From assembly GCA_016182965.1 (NCBI GenBank), contig JACPFM010000034.1:1-46761 (forward strand): a stretch of DNA of 46,761 nt. The letters are read 5' to 3'. How positions within the stretch are numbered: the stretch's first letter is position 1; each line of letters starts with the position of its first letter. The notes beneath the pieces are model-generated. The model saw nothing but the letters and a program-made list of their open reading frames with translations, searched no databases and was not told where the DNA came from. The translations under genes were made by a program, and so were the position numbers. The DNA comes from Deltaproteobacteria bacterium. GTDB taxonomy: Bacteria; Myxococcota_A; Polyangia; Polyangiales; JADJMO01. This document shows positions 27,691 to 36,003 of the stretch, piece after piece.

Positions 27691-27710
27691 GACTGAATGG
27701 CGATTCAGTC
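27691..27710. promoter_or_regulatory. Perfect palindrome, putative fad operator
   Basis: GACTGAATGGCGATTCAGTC: two perfect 8-bp arms with a 4-bp spacer, centred about 30 bp upstream of the fadI ATG. The core TGAAT-N4-ATTCA resembles sites of TetR-type fatty-acid regulators, which is a family comparison, not an identification. The position suits repression of the fadIJ transcript. Confidence 0.6.
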
Positions 27711-27750
27711 TGCGAAGGTTGAGGCGCCTGCCGCGCTGCGTCAAGGGCCG

Positions 27751-28320
27751 TCAGGGGCCGATTTTCACGATCGGGTTTCCGGCGGCCGACGTCCCGACGA
27801 CTTTCGCCGACTGAAAGGGCGCTGCGATCGTCGCAGAACCCGCCGCGAGCTTCGGCGGCTGTGGCGCCGGTCCCGCCGCGCGCTTCATCTTCATCTTCGC
27901 GCCGAACTGGTTGCCCCTGCGGTCGACCGTCATGTGATCGTCGTCACGGAAGGCGATGACGACCTCGTCGTTGCCGTTCTTGATGCGCACCCACCCGGGC
28001 CGCGAATCGAGCACGTCGTAGGTCGACGACAGCACGGGCTGCCCCGGCGCTTGGATCTGCACCTGGCTCCCGGTGTACGTGATGCGGACGGCCTGGGCCT
28101 CCGGCGAGTCGGCCTGCGCCTGCAGCGCCGCGGCGCTCGCGGAGCCGGCGGGCGAGCTCGCCTCGAAGCCGTCGACCTGCCACGTGCCGCGGAGCAGCTC
28201 CGCGCCGGGCCTCTTCGGCGCGGCCGGCAGCTGCTTCGCCGGTTCGGGCCGTGTCTCGGGCTGACGTTCGCACGCGGCGGACGCGAGCGAGAGGGCGAGC
28301 AGGACGGGAGCCAGACGCAC
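27751..28320 (-). CDS. Small lipoprotein (189 aa), lipocalin-like domain possible
   Basis: Start GTG 28320 (frame MRLAPVLLALSLASAAC, lipobox S-A-A-C at about residue 17). A linker of Pro, Glu and Lys follows. The domain has LLRGTWQVDGFEASSPAG, AVRITYTGSQVQIQAPGQPV, YDVLDSRPGWVRIKNGNDE and VVIAFRDDDHMTVDRRGN, a sequence of short beta strands of the GxW...W type seen in lipocalin-like and META-like proteins. It is probably periplasmic and its ligand is unknown. It is divergent from the DHH gene by 66 bp. The stop is 40 bp from the fad operator, on the same strand as fadI. Confidence 0.7.
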   Translation of the reverse strand: MRLAPVLLALSLASAACERQPETRPEPAKQLPAAPKRPGAELLRGTWQVDGFEASSPAGSASAAALQAQADSPEAQAVRITYTGSQVQIQAPGQPVLSSTYDVLDSRPGWVRIKNGNDEVVIAFRDDDHMTVDRRGNQFGAKMKMKRAAGPAPQPPKLAAGSATIAAPFQSAKVVGTSAAGNPIVKIGP

Positions 28321-28386
28321 GCCCGCATCTTGAGCGCGCGCGCCCCGATCGTCCACGTCTTCCCGCGGCCGTGGTATCGCCCGGGT

Positions 28387-29367
28387 ATGAGCCCCCCCGG
28401 TCCCGTGGTCGTCGCGACGCACGGCCACTGCTTCGACGGCCTGGCGTCCGCGGTCCTCTTCACGCACCTGCTGCGCTCGATCGACGCCGGCCGGTACGCG
28501 CAGCTGCCGTTCGTCTACCGCGGCCAAGCGTACGACCCCGGCAAGAGCGGCGTCGACCCGGCGATCTTCGCCAACGCCTCCGAGAGCGCCATCCTCGATT
28601 TCCGGTACACGGCGACCGACCGGCTCACCTGGTACTTCGACCACCACGTGAGCGCGTTCCCGGGCGACGCCGAGCGCGCCCACTTCGCGGCGCTGCAGCA
28701 GCGCGGGCGCGCCTTCTACGACGCGAAGGCCGGCTCCTGCACGATGCTCGTCGACCGCACCGCCCGCAGCACCTTCGGCGTCGACACCGCGCGCTTCGAG
28801 GAGCTCGTCCGCTGGGCCGACATGATCGACACCGCCGGGTTCCCCACGCCGATGATGGCGGTCGAGCGCACCCACCCCGAGATGAAGCTCCTCGCCGTCA
28901 TCGAGCAGCAGGGCGACGACAAGCTGCTCAGCGACCTGGCCGTGCGGCTGTCGCAGCGGCCGCTCTCCGAGGTGGCGGTCGACCCGGATCTCGTCGCGCG
29001 CTTCACGCCGCTCGACGCGCTCCACCGCGAGCACGTCAACCGCATCCGCGCGCGCGCGCAGCACCGCGGCGCGGTGGTGTGGGTCGATCTCCTCGAGCTG
29101 CCGGTCGAGACGGTCACCAAATTCGTCACCTACGCCGACTACCCCGACGTGCCCTACAGCGTCGTCGCGTCGCGCACCGAGAAGCGCTGCAAGATCTCGG
29201 TCGGCTACAACCCGTGGTGCAAGATCCCGCGCACGCACGACATCGCGAGGATCTGCGAGCGCCACGGCGGCGGCGGGCACCCGGTCGTCGGCGCCATCGC
29301 GCTGCCGGCCGACGTCGAGCGGTGTCGCAAGCTCGCGCTCGAGATCGTCGAAGAGCTGCAGCGCTAG
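28387..29367 (+). CDS. DHH/DHHA1-family phosphoesterase
   Basis: 326 aa. The DHH domain opens with VVVATHGHCFDGLASAVLF (metal-binding His/Asp), continues with AILDFRYTATD and has the diagnostic FDHH at about residue 88. The C-terminal DHHA1 domain ends with ICERHGGGGHPVVGAIAL, the GGGHP substrate-binding loop. The family includes nanoRNases and 3'-phosphoadenosine- or c-di-AMP/pApA-degrading enzymes (NrnA/GdpP group); the substrate here is not decided by sequence. No membrane or PAS segment, so a cytosolic enzyme. ATG 28387 follows directly on the upstream intergenic region; no strong ribosome-binding site. It is convergent with the kinase gene at 29419. Confidence 0.88.
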   Translation: MSPPGPVVVATHGHCFDGLASAVLFTHLLRSIDAGRYAQLPFVYRGQAYDPGKSGVDPAIFANASESAILDFRYTATDRLTWYFDHHVSAFPGDAERAHFAALQQRGRAFYDAKAGSCTMLVDRTARSTFGVDTARFEELVRWADMIDTAGFPTPMMAVERTHPEMKLLAVIEQQGDDKLLSDLAVRLSQRPLSEVAVDPDLVARFTPLDALHREHVNRIRARAQHRGAVVWVDLLELPVETVTKFVTYADYPDVPYSVVASRTEKRCKISVGYNPWCKIPRTHDIARICERHGGGGHPVVGAIALPADVERCRKLALEIVEELQR

Positions 29368-29418
29368 ACGCCGCGCTGCCGGGCCGTCGGGTGCGTACCC
29401 GCCATGCCGTCCTGGGCA

Positions 29419-32028
29419 TCAGCGGGGGCACTTCAGGGCGGCCGCGCGTGCTCGCGCCTGCTCCAGGGTCACCGATCGGGGGCGCGCCGACGCCCATCGA
29501 TCGATGACCACGCGGTACGCGGCGCACGCGCCCGACGCGTCGTGCGCGGCCTCGAGCGCCTGCGCGAGAGCGAGCTGCGCGCGTGTGTGCGAGACCGGCA
29601 TGTCGAGCACGACGCACGCAGCGGCACCGGCGGAGAGGAGCGGCAACGCGAGATCGATCTGCCCGGCCCGGAGGTGAACGGCTCCGGTGTGCGCGGTGGC
29701 GAGGGTCGCCGGCCGGAACGGAGGGAGCGGCGCGAACGCAGGCAAGGCGGCGATCGCGTCGCGCGCCGACGCGGGCTCGTTCGCGCTCGCCGCGTGCGCG
29801 GAGAACCATAGGTACCGCGCGAAGAACGGCGACAGCTTCGGTCTCCAGCCCTCGATCCATCGGGCTCGTCGCGAGTCGAACGGCGCCTGCGCGAGGAGAC
29901 CGCTCGCGCGCTGGACCGAGAGCAGTCGCGGCGTGGGATCCGCCGCGATCGCGAGATCGTCGCGGCCGGGCTCGCCGATCCACGCGGCTTGCCGCTCGAG
30001 GTGGGCGTGCGCGAGCGCGCCCGCTTCGGCGATGCGACCGGTCTCCTCGAAGACGTCGATGGCGAACAGCGTCGCCATGGCGTGCGGTCGCTCGATCGGC
30101 TCGCCCTCGACGAGACGATGCAGCATGGCGACGTGTCGCTCTGCGGCCGCGAAATCGCCCGAGATCAGGTCGAGCCGCACGCGGTCTTCGAGCTCGCCGC
30201 GCTCGCGATCGACCGGCGCGAGCCGTGCCCATCGCTGCTCGAGGACCTCGCGCACGGCGGCGGGAGGACGACCGAGCGCCGCGAGCGCCCGGGCGAGCTG
30301 CGCGTACCCGAGCGGGCTCGAAGGCTCGCGCACGATGAGCGTGCGGGCGTCCTCCTCGACGCGACCGCACTGGCCCTGTTGCTCGAAGATCGCGTCCCGC
30401 GAGAGCCGGCAGTCGACCGCGGACGGGGAGAGGTCGAGGCACGCTCCGAACGACGCGAGCGCCGCGTCGAAGGTCCCGAGGTACGCCTGCGCGGTGCCCT
30501 TGACGTAGAGAGCCTCGGCGCACGACGGATCGAGCGCCAACGCGCGGTCGGCGGCCGACAGCGCGAGCGGGATGTCGCCCCGAAGGAGCGCGAGGAGCGC
30601 GCGGTAGGTCGCGATCTCCGCGTCGAGGGCGTGCTTCGACGCGATCTCGGACAGTCGCTTGTCGAGCTCCTGGTAGTCCGGCGGGTGTCGCTGGACGAAC
30701 GGCTCGTTCGCCCACAACAGCAGCCGATCGCGGTCGTCGAGCTGCGTGCGCAGCGCAGTCGCGCGCTGGAGCGCCTCGCGCCCCGTGGCACCGTCACCGG
30801 ACCAGAACGCCACGAGACCGTGGCGCAGGTGGGCGGCGGCCATCGCGGGATCGAGCTGCGCCGCGCGCGCGAAGCCCGCGATCGCTTGCGGCACCGACGC
30901 GTCGCGCATCCCCAGCAGGCCGCTGCGGTACGCCGCCGCCGCCTCTGCGTTCGTCGTGGGCGGTATCGGAAGATCGAGGATCGCGGTGGGTCGCGCGACC
31001 GAAGGAGCGGGCGCCGGCACCTTCGCCGGCGCGTCGCCGCGGGGTCGGACGAGCGCGGTCACCGCAGCCAGCGCGGCGATCGCGAGAACCGCGACGGCGA
31101 CGTCTTTGCGGAGCCACCTCGTCCTGCGGGGGGCGGGCGGAGCGCGGGACGGGAGCCGCCCCGTCGACGCGATCGCCTCGATGAGCGCCTCCATCGTGGC
31201 GTACCGTTCGTCCCGCTCGCGCGACATCGCGCGGGCGACGATCGAGCCGAGCGCGTGAGGCGCCTCCGCGATCTCGTCGACGCGAGGCGGCGACTCGGTG
31301 AGGATCTCCGCGAGCAGCGCCGCCGCATTGCGGCTCGATTTCCAGGGCGAACGACCGGAGAGGAGCTCGTACGCCAGCACTCCCCACGCGAACTGATCCG
31401 CGCGGCCGTCGACCGGCTCGCCCGTGATCTGCTCGGGCGCCATGTAGCGTGGTGTGCCCACGAGATCGCCCTGCGCGGTCAGCGTCACCGCGTCCCCGTG
31501 GGCGGTCGGCGCCGCGGGGGCGTCCTGCGTCACCGCCTCCTGATCGAGGTGAGCCGCCCGCGCGATCCCGAAGTCGAGCACCTTTGCCAAACCGTCCTCG
31601 CGCACCAGCACGTTGGCCGGCTTGACGTCCCGGTGCACGAGGCCACGCCGGTGGGCGGCCGAGAGCGCGCGCGCGACGTCGAGCAGCCAGCCTACGCGCG
31701 TGGAGAACGGGATCGACGGATCCCCCACGTAGTCGCCCAGCGGGCGTCCAGTGACGTGCTCCATCGCGATGTACAGCTCGCCGTCCTGCACGCCCACGTC
31801 GTGGAGAGAGACGACGTTCGGATGGTCGAGCGCTGCCACCGCGCGCGCCTCGCGGAGCAGCCGTGCGCGCGCAGTCGAGTCGGACGCCAGATCGGCGCGC
31901 ACCACCTTGAGCGCCACCCGACGTCGGAGCAGCTCGTCGAACGCGCGATACACCGTCCCCATGCCGCCTTCGCCGAGCACTGCCTCGAGCCTGTAGCGAT
32001 CGATCCGCTCCCCAACGGCTCGGGCCAT
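29419..32028 (-). CDS. Hanks-type Ser/Thr kinase with C-terminal TPR region
   Basis: 869 aa. The kinase domain (about 12-275) is complete: GEGGMG loop, Lys41 in VALKVV, Glu60, HRDVKPAN (132-139), DFG (152-154), GTPRYMAPEQ. It is followed by an Arg-rich stretch, one membrane helix (VAVAVLAIAALAAVTALV, about residue 320) and about 500 residues of helical repeats of TPR type (AAAYRSGLLGMRDASVPQAI, ALSAADRALALDPSCAEALY). This places the kinase in the cytoplasm and the repeats outside, as in many myxobacterial kinases. The ribosome-binding site GGAGGG overlaps the stop of the preceding pseudokinase (TAGGAGGGATGGATG), so the two are coupled. Confidence 0.95.
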   Translation of the reverse strand: MARAVGERIDRYRLEAVLGEGGMGTVYRAFDELLRRRVALKVVRADLASDSTARARLLREARAVAALDHPNVVSLHDVGVQDGELYIAMEHVTGRPLGDYVGDPSIPFSTRVGWLLDVARALSAAHRRGLVHRDVKPANVLVREDGLAKVLDFGIARAAHLDQEAVTQDAPAAPTAHGDAVTLTAQGDLVGTPRYMAPEQITGEPVDGRADQFAWGVLAYELLSGRSPWKSSRNAAALLAEILTESPPRVDEIAEAPHALGSIVARAMSRERDERYATMEALIEAIASTGRLPSRAPPAPRRTRWLRKDVAVAVLAIAALAAVTALVRPRGDAPAKVPAPAPSVARPTAILDLPIPPTTNAEAAAAYRSGLLGMRDASVPQAIAGFARAAQLDPAMAAAHLRHGLVAFWSGDGATGREALQRATALRTQLDDRDRLLLWANEPFVQRHPPDYQELDKRLSEIASKHALDAEIATYRALLALLRGDIPLALSAADRALALDPSCAEALYVKGTAQAYLGTFDAALASFGACLDLSPSAVDCRLSRDAIFEQQGQCGRVEEDARTLIVREPSSPLGYAQLARALAALGRPPAAVREVLEQRWARLAPVDRERGELEDRVRLDLISGDFAAAERHVAMLHRLVEGEPIERPHAMATLFAIDVFEETGRIAEAGALAHAHLERQAAWIGEPGRDDLAIAADPTPRLLSVQRASGLLAQAPFDSRRARWIEGWRPKLSPFFARYLWFSAHAASANEPASARDAIAALPAFAPLPPFRPATLATAHTGAVHLRAGQIDLALPLLSAGAAACVVLDMPVSHTRAQLALAQALEAAHDASGACAAYRVVIDRWASARPRSVTLEQARARAAALKCPR

Positions 32029-32037
32029 CCATCCCTC

Positions 32038-33093
32038 CTACAGGTGGCGGATCCAAGCCGCGCACAGGACCGCCACGACCGCCGCGATCGCGGCGAGCGC
32101 GAGCCAACGCGTGCCCGGCGACGCCGACGATGGCTGCGGCCGCTCGCGGGCTCGCGACGCGACCTCGATCAGGCGCTCGGGCCCGACCTCCGGCATCGCT
32201 CCGACCACCATCGCATCGAGCTTGGCGACCGCGCCGCTGAGCGTCGGCTGCTGGGCGCGCGCGGGCATCGGCGGACGCGGCTGCACGTCGGGCGCGAACG
32301 GACGGAGCTCCTCCGCGAGCTCGCGCGCGGAGGAGAGTCGATGGGCCGGCGAGGTGGCGAGGGCGCGGTCGATCACGGCGGCGAGGCCGGGCGCGATGGT
32401 GGCGAACGCCGCGCGCATCGGCCGTCTTCGCCCGGCCGCGACTGCGCCCGCGATCTCCTGCACCGTGCGCCCCTCGAAAGGCGCCCGCCCCGTGATCATC
32501 GTGTAGAGCAGCGCGCCCAACGCGAAGACGTCCGATCGCGCGTCGCACGGAAGACCGCGGGTCCGCTCGGGCGCGACGAACGGCGCCGCGTGGACATCGG
32601 GCTCCGCTCGTTCGTTCGATCCCCAGCCGAAGCCGAGGACCTTCACGGGCGAGGAGGGACCGACGACGACGCATCGCGGTTCGAGCTGTCCGTGCACGAC
32701 GCCTGCAGTGTGGGCCGCCTGGAGGGCCGAGAGGACCTCCAGGGCGAGCTCGCAGGCGCGTCGTGGCCCGAGCGCGCCCGAATGCGCGAGGGCGCGGTCC
32801 AGGGACTCCCCCTCCACGGGCTCCATCAGGATGTATGGGACACCGTCCGCGGTGACTGCGACGTCCCAGACGTCGACCACGTTCGGGTGCCGGACGAGGG
32901 CGGCGGCGCGGGCCTCCCCGACGAGGCGCGACCGGGCGCCTGGATCCGGCCCCAGCTTCGGCGTCAGCAGCTTGAGCGTGACGTCGCGTCCCACGAGCTT
33001 GTGGCGTGCGCGCCAGGTCTCCGTTCCGGCGCTCGTCGTGAGCAGCTGGCTCAGCTGGAAGCGGTTCTCGACGAGCTCTCCGACGGCGGCCAC
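32038..33093 (-). CDS. Tail-anchored pseudokinase
   Basis: 351 aa from GTG 33093 (GGGGA 11 bp before). The fold is a protein kinase (RARHKLVGRDVTLKLL with Lys41; VRHPNVVDVWDV; YILMEPVEGESL; SDVFALGALLYTMITGRAPF) but key residues are gone. The glycine loop is LTTSAGTETW, HRD is HGQ (134-136) with LEPRC in place of KPEN, and DFG is GFG (154-156). Phosphotransfer is therefore unlikely; ATP binding is possible. A Pro-rich linker leads to a C-terminal membrane helix (WLALAAIAAVVAVLCAAW), so it is tail-anchored. The coupled active kinase follows, suggesting a regulator-kinase pair. The frame extends to 33465 but that part spans hairpins and looks non-coding. Confidence 0.85.
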   Translation of the reverse strand: MAAVGELVENRFQLSQLLTTSAGTETWRARHKLVGRDVTLKLLTPKLGPDPGARSRLVGEARAAALVRHPNVVDVWDVAVTADGVPYILMEPVEGESLDRALAHSGALGPRRACELALEVLSALQAAHTAGVVHGQLEPRCVVVGPSSPVKVLGFGWGSNERAEPDVHAAPFVAPERTRGLPCDARSDVFALGALLYTMITGRAPFEGRTVQEIAGAVAAGRRRPMRAAFATIAPGLAAVIDRALATSPAHRLSSARELAEELRPFAPDVQPRPPMPARAQQPTLSGAVAKLDAMVVGAMPEVGPERLIEVASRARERPQPSSASPGTRWLALAAIAAVVAVLCAAWIRHL

Positions 33094-33492
33094 GGCGTGA
33101 TCCCCGTTCGGAACAACGGCCGGTTCGAGCCCGAAGTTGAGGCTGGGTTTCGAGGAGTAGGCGGTACAGGGAGCACACGACCATACCTCCGCGGGGCGGC
33201 CCCCACCCGAAGCCGCCCGGCCGCGCCACCTCCCCGCGACGGGTGCCGCAGCTGGTGGGCGTTCGCCGATTCTTGCTCTGCTCTCGGGGGCTGATCTTTT
33301 CAGCCCCCGATCGCCGCGCGGGCTGATTTCTTCAGCCCCCGCAGGCAGAGCGGGTTTCCGAAGCGGCGGCGGTCGAAGGAAGCTCGCTCGTCGCCTTGCT
33401 GGCCTCGCGCGCCGGGCACCAGAGCTCCCCACGGGGATCCCGCCCTGCTCTGCGAGCCGAGCCAAAACAGAGCCGGACTTCCGCCGACGGCG
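33094..33492. other. Intergenic region with two tandem hairpins
   Basis: About 400 bp between the ketosynthase stop and the pseudokinase start, both minus strand. Besides the paired hairpins at 33286-33342 nothing coding is recognised. It should contain the promoter of the pseudokinase-kinase pair and the end of the ketosynthase transcript. Confidence 0.5.
33286..33342. terminator. Two tandem GC-rich hairpins (possible terminator)
   Basis: GGGGGCTGA-TCTTT-TCAGCCCCC (9-bp perfect stem, 33286-33308) and, about 32 bp along, GGGCTGA-TTTCT-TCAGCCC (7-bp stem, 33320-33338). Both share the unit GGGCTGAT..T..TCAGCCCCCG, so they are also a direct repeat. No U-tract follows on either strand, so a Rho-independent terminator is not certain. 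A tandem protein-binding site is the alternative. Confidence 0.45.
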
Positions 33493-35634
33493 CTAGTCCT
33501 TCGACCGCGCGAGCACCAGCGCGTAGCTGCGACCAGCCGAAGATCCGAGCACCAGCGCGCTCTCGACGTCGCCGCGCTCGACGAGCGCCGCCGCCGCCGC
33601 GAACGCGAACCCGCCGAGGCCCTCGTGACGGCCGACGGCGGCGACCACGTCGCGCACCTCGCAGTCGCTCCAGGCCGTGCCCGACAGCGCGGCGCCGAGG
33701 TCGTCGGAGCGTTCGGCGACGATCACCATCGCCTTGCCGCGTGGCGCCTTCACCTGGGACGCGATCGCGGCGGCGCTCTCGCCCTGCACGACGTCGATCA
33801 GCTCGACCGGCCCGCGCTCGGTCGACAGCCGCGCCGCCGCCGATCCTTCGCTGCGGTCGGAAGGGCGGGTCTTCCCTTCGAGCGCGCGGAACGCCGGCGC
33901 GAGGCAGTTGGCGGCGATGTCGCTCGGACCCTCGATGCTGCCGGCGACGATGCTCTCGGCCGCGGCCGAGGCGATGAAGTCGAACGCCGTCGCGAGGGCC
34001 GCCTCGCCGCTCGTCGACAGATCGGCGACCGAGAGCGCCGGGCCGTGGAGGCCGAGGTAGATCGACACGTGACCCGTCGGCGACGACGGCACGAGGTTCG
34101 GGAACTCGGCCGGCGGCACGAGGCGCGGGCCCTTCTCGAGCAGCCTGGCGAGGAACGACGCGCTGCCGTCGGCGTCGCCGTAGCTCGAGCCCATCACCAC
34201 GCCGTCTTCGGGCTGCGCGCCCGCCAGCGACGCGGCGACGACGCCGAGCCGCGCGGCGCGATCGAGGCGGCGGGCGCGCGCCGGATCGAGCCCGCCTGCA
34301 GGCCCCGCGACGGGATCGACCGCGTCGGGTCGCGGCTCGGTCAGGCGCGCGTTCTCGACGCCGCGCAGCGCGCCGGCCGACGAGGCGCTGCCGGCTCCGG
34401 TGACGAACACGCGGCGCTCACCCGGCGCGCGGTCGCGCACCGACCCGCGTCGCGCGAGCGCGAGCACGGTGTCGACGCCGCCGAATCCGAACGAGTTCGA
34501 CAACGCGACGTTCACCGTCGCGTCGGCGCCGCCCTTGGGCACGTGTCGCAGGCCCGCGCACTTCGGATCGATCTCTTCGAGGCCCGCCGTCGGCGGCACC
34601 TTGGAGTCGCGCACCGCGAGCGCCGCCACGATCGCCTCGATCGCCCCGGCGGCGCCGAGCGTGTGGCCCATCGCGCCCTTGGTCGACGACACCCAGGCGC
34701 GCCCGACGTGCTCGCCGAGCGCCGTCGTGAGCGCGCGCGACTCCATCGCGTCGTTGAGCGGCGTGGCGGTGCCGTGCGCGTTGACGTAGTCGACGTCGGC
34801 CGGCGAGAGCCCGGCGCTCGAGAGCGCGCGCTCGATCGCGCGGGCGGCGAGCGCGCCGTCTTCCGACGGGTTGGTGATGTGGTGCGCCTCGGAGGTGATC
34901 CCGACGCCGACCAGCTCGACGTCCCACTGCGCGCCGCGGGCCTCGGCGACCGCGGGCCGTTCGAGGACGGCGAAGCCCGCGCCCTCGCCGATGGTGAGCC
35001 CGCGGCGGTGGGCGTCGAACGGGCGCGCCGGCTCCGGATCGACCGCGCCGAGCGCGTTGAAGCCGGTGTAGGTGAGGCGACACAGGCCGTCGGTCCCGCC
35101 GACGACCACCGCGTCGACCACGCCGAGCTGCAGCCACGCCGCGCCGAGCGCGAACGCGTTGGCGCCGCTCGAGCACGCCGAGCAGAGGGTGCGCGCCCGC
35201 GCGAACGGACCGAGCGCGGCAACGAGGCGATCGCTGGTCGCCGACAGCGGATGGGCGAGCATCTCGGGGTTGGGCACGCGCTGCGCCGCGTCGGCGTGCA
35301 TGCGGGCGAGCAGCCCCTCGGTCTCGTACATGCCGCCGGTCGTGCCGCCGACGATCAGCCCCACCCGCCGCGTCTTCGGATCGAGACCGGCCAGCGCGAG
35401 CGCCTCGCGCGCGGCCTCGAGCGCCATCGCATCGCTGCGCGACCACGGCGCGCCCTCGCCGCGGGGCGGCACGATGCCCTTCACCTCGGCCGCGATCGAC
35501 GCGCGCTGGCCGCTCGTGTCGAAGAGCGTGACCGCGCCGATGCCGCGCTCGCCGCGGGCGAGGCGAGGCCACGCCTCGGCGACCGAGCGACCGACCGCGC
35601 AGACGATGCCGTACCCGGTGAGGGCGACGCGCAA
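33493..35634 (-). CDS. Fused ketosynthase and degenerate ketosynthase (CLF-like)
   Basis: 713 aa. Residues 1-400 are a FabF-like beta-ketoacyl-ACP synthase with Cys154 (CSACSSGANA), His287 (VNAHGTATPLND), Lys319 and His324 (KGAMGHTLGAAG), so condensation-competent. Residues about 405-713 repeat the N-terminal half of the fold (RRVFVTGAGSASSAGALRG, GVVMGSSYGDADG, GHVSIYLGLHGPALSVADLS). The nucleophile position is Ser540 (LSTSGEAA), as expected of a chain-length-factor-like partner. Type II systems encode these as separate KS and CLF proteins; here they are one chain. Start is TTG 35634, 8 bp after the ACP stop. Product unknown; fatty-acid, aryl-polyene or polyketide type chains are all possible. 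Confidence 0.85.
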   Translation of the reverse strand: MRVALTGYGIVCAVGRSVAEAWPRLARGERGIGAVTLFDTSGQRASIAAEVKGIVPPRGEGAPWSRSDAMALEAAREALALAGLDPKTRRVGLIVGGTTGGMYETEGLLARMHADAAQRVPNPEMLAHPLSATSDRLVAALGPFARARTLCSACSSGANAFALGAAWLQLGVVDAVVVGGTDGLCRLTYTGFNALGAVDPEPARPFDAHRRGLTIGEGAGFAVLERPAVAEARGAQWDVELVGVGITSEAHHITNPSEDGALAARAIERALSSAGLSPADVDYVNAHGTATPLNDAMESRALTTALGEHVGRAWVSSTKGAMGHTLGAAGAIEAIVAALAVRDSKVPPTAGLEEIDPKCAGLRHVPKGGADATVNVALSNSFGFGGVDTVLALARRGSVRDRAPGERRVFVTGAGSASSAGALRGVENARLTEPRPDAVDPVAGPAGGLDPARARRLDRAARLGVVAASLAGAQPEDGVVMGSSYGDADGSASFLARLLEKGPRLVPPAEFPNLVPSSPTGHVSIYLGLHGPALSVADLSTSGEAALATAFDFIASAAAESIVAGSIEGPSDIAANCLAPAFRALEGKTRPSDRSEGSAAARLSTERGPVELIDVVQGESAAAIASQVKAPRGKAMVIVAERSDDLGAALSGTAWSDCEVRDVVAAVGRHEGLGGFAFAAAAALVERGDVESALVLGSSAGRSYALVLARSKD

Positions 35635-35641
35635 TGGGGAC

Positions 35642-35914
35642 CTATTTCGTGGCGGGGTGGGTTTCGATCCACTCGGCGAGCGCGTCGACCGAGCGGAACG
35701 CGGTGCGACCGTCGGGGCCCTCGGGGATGCGCACGCCGTACTGCTCCTCGATGGACATCGCGAGCTGGAGCGCGTCGAGCGAGTCGAGCCCGAGGCCCTC
35801 CCCGAAGAGCGGCGCGTCGTCGACGATGCTCGCCGGGTCGCGCCCCTCGAGGTTCAGCTCGCGGACGATGAGGGCCTTGAGCTCGGTACGCAGGGTCTCA
35901 CGGGTTCTGGACAT
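35642..35914 (-). CDS. Acyl carrier protein
   Basis: 90 aa, starting at ATG 35914 (MSRTRETLRTELKALIVREL). The phosphopantetheine attachment Ser is in GLGLDSLDALQLAMSIEEQY, the DSL motif on helix II. The preceding LFGEGLGLDSLD is typical of specialised ACPs. It carries the growing chain for the ketosynthase encoded 8 bp downstream. An in-frame extension to 35941 is unlikely because AAGG precedes ATG 35914. It is divergent from the glycine-zipper gene at 36004. Confidence 0.92.
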   Translation of the reverse strand: MSRTRETLRTELKALIVRELNLEGRDPASIVDDAPLFGEGLGLDSLDALQLAMSIEEQYGVRIPEGPDGRTAFRSVDALAEWIETHPATK

Positions 35915-36003
35915 CGGGGCCTTGTCCGGCGGGGGTAGCACGCGCCGGGCGACGCGGAAACGGCGCAGACACGGAGACGCCTCCGTGTTGTAACCTGCCG
36001 CCC

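Noticed and set aside
29368..29418. Terminator between the convergent DHH and kinase genes
   Set aside because: Only weak short stems and no U-tract are visible in the 51-bp gap.
33094..33465. N-terminal extension of the pseudokinase
   Set aside because: The extension translates the hairpin repeats and has poor codon bias. GTG 33093 has a ribosome-binding site and starts just before the kinase fold.
33493..35914. A type II aromatic polyketide gene cluster
   Set aside because: Only an ACP and a KS/CLF-like fusion are present; no cyclase, ketoreductase, aromatase or phosphopantetheinyl transferase is adjacent.
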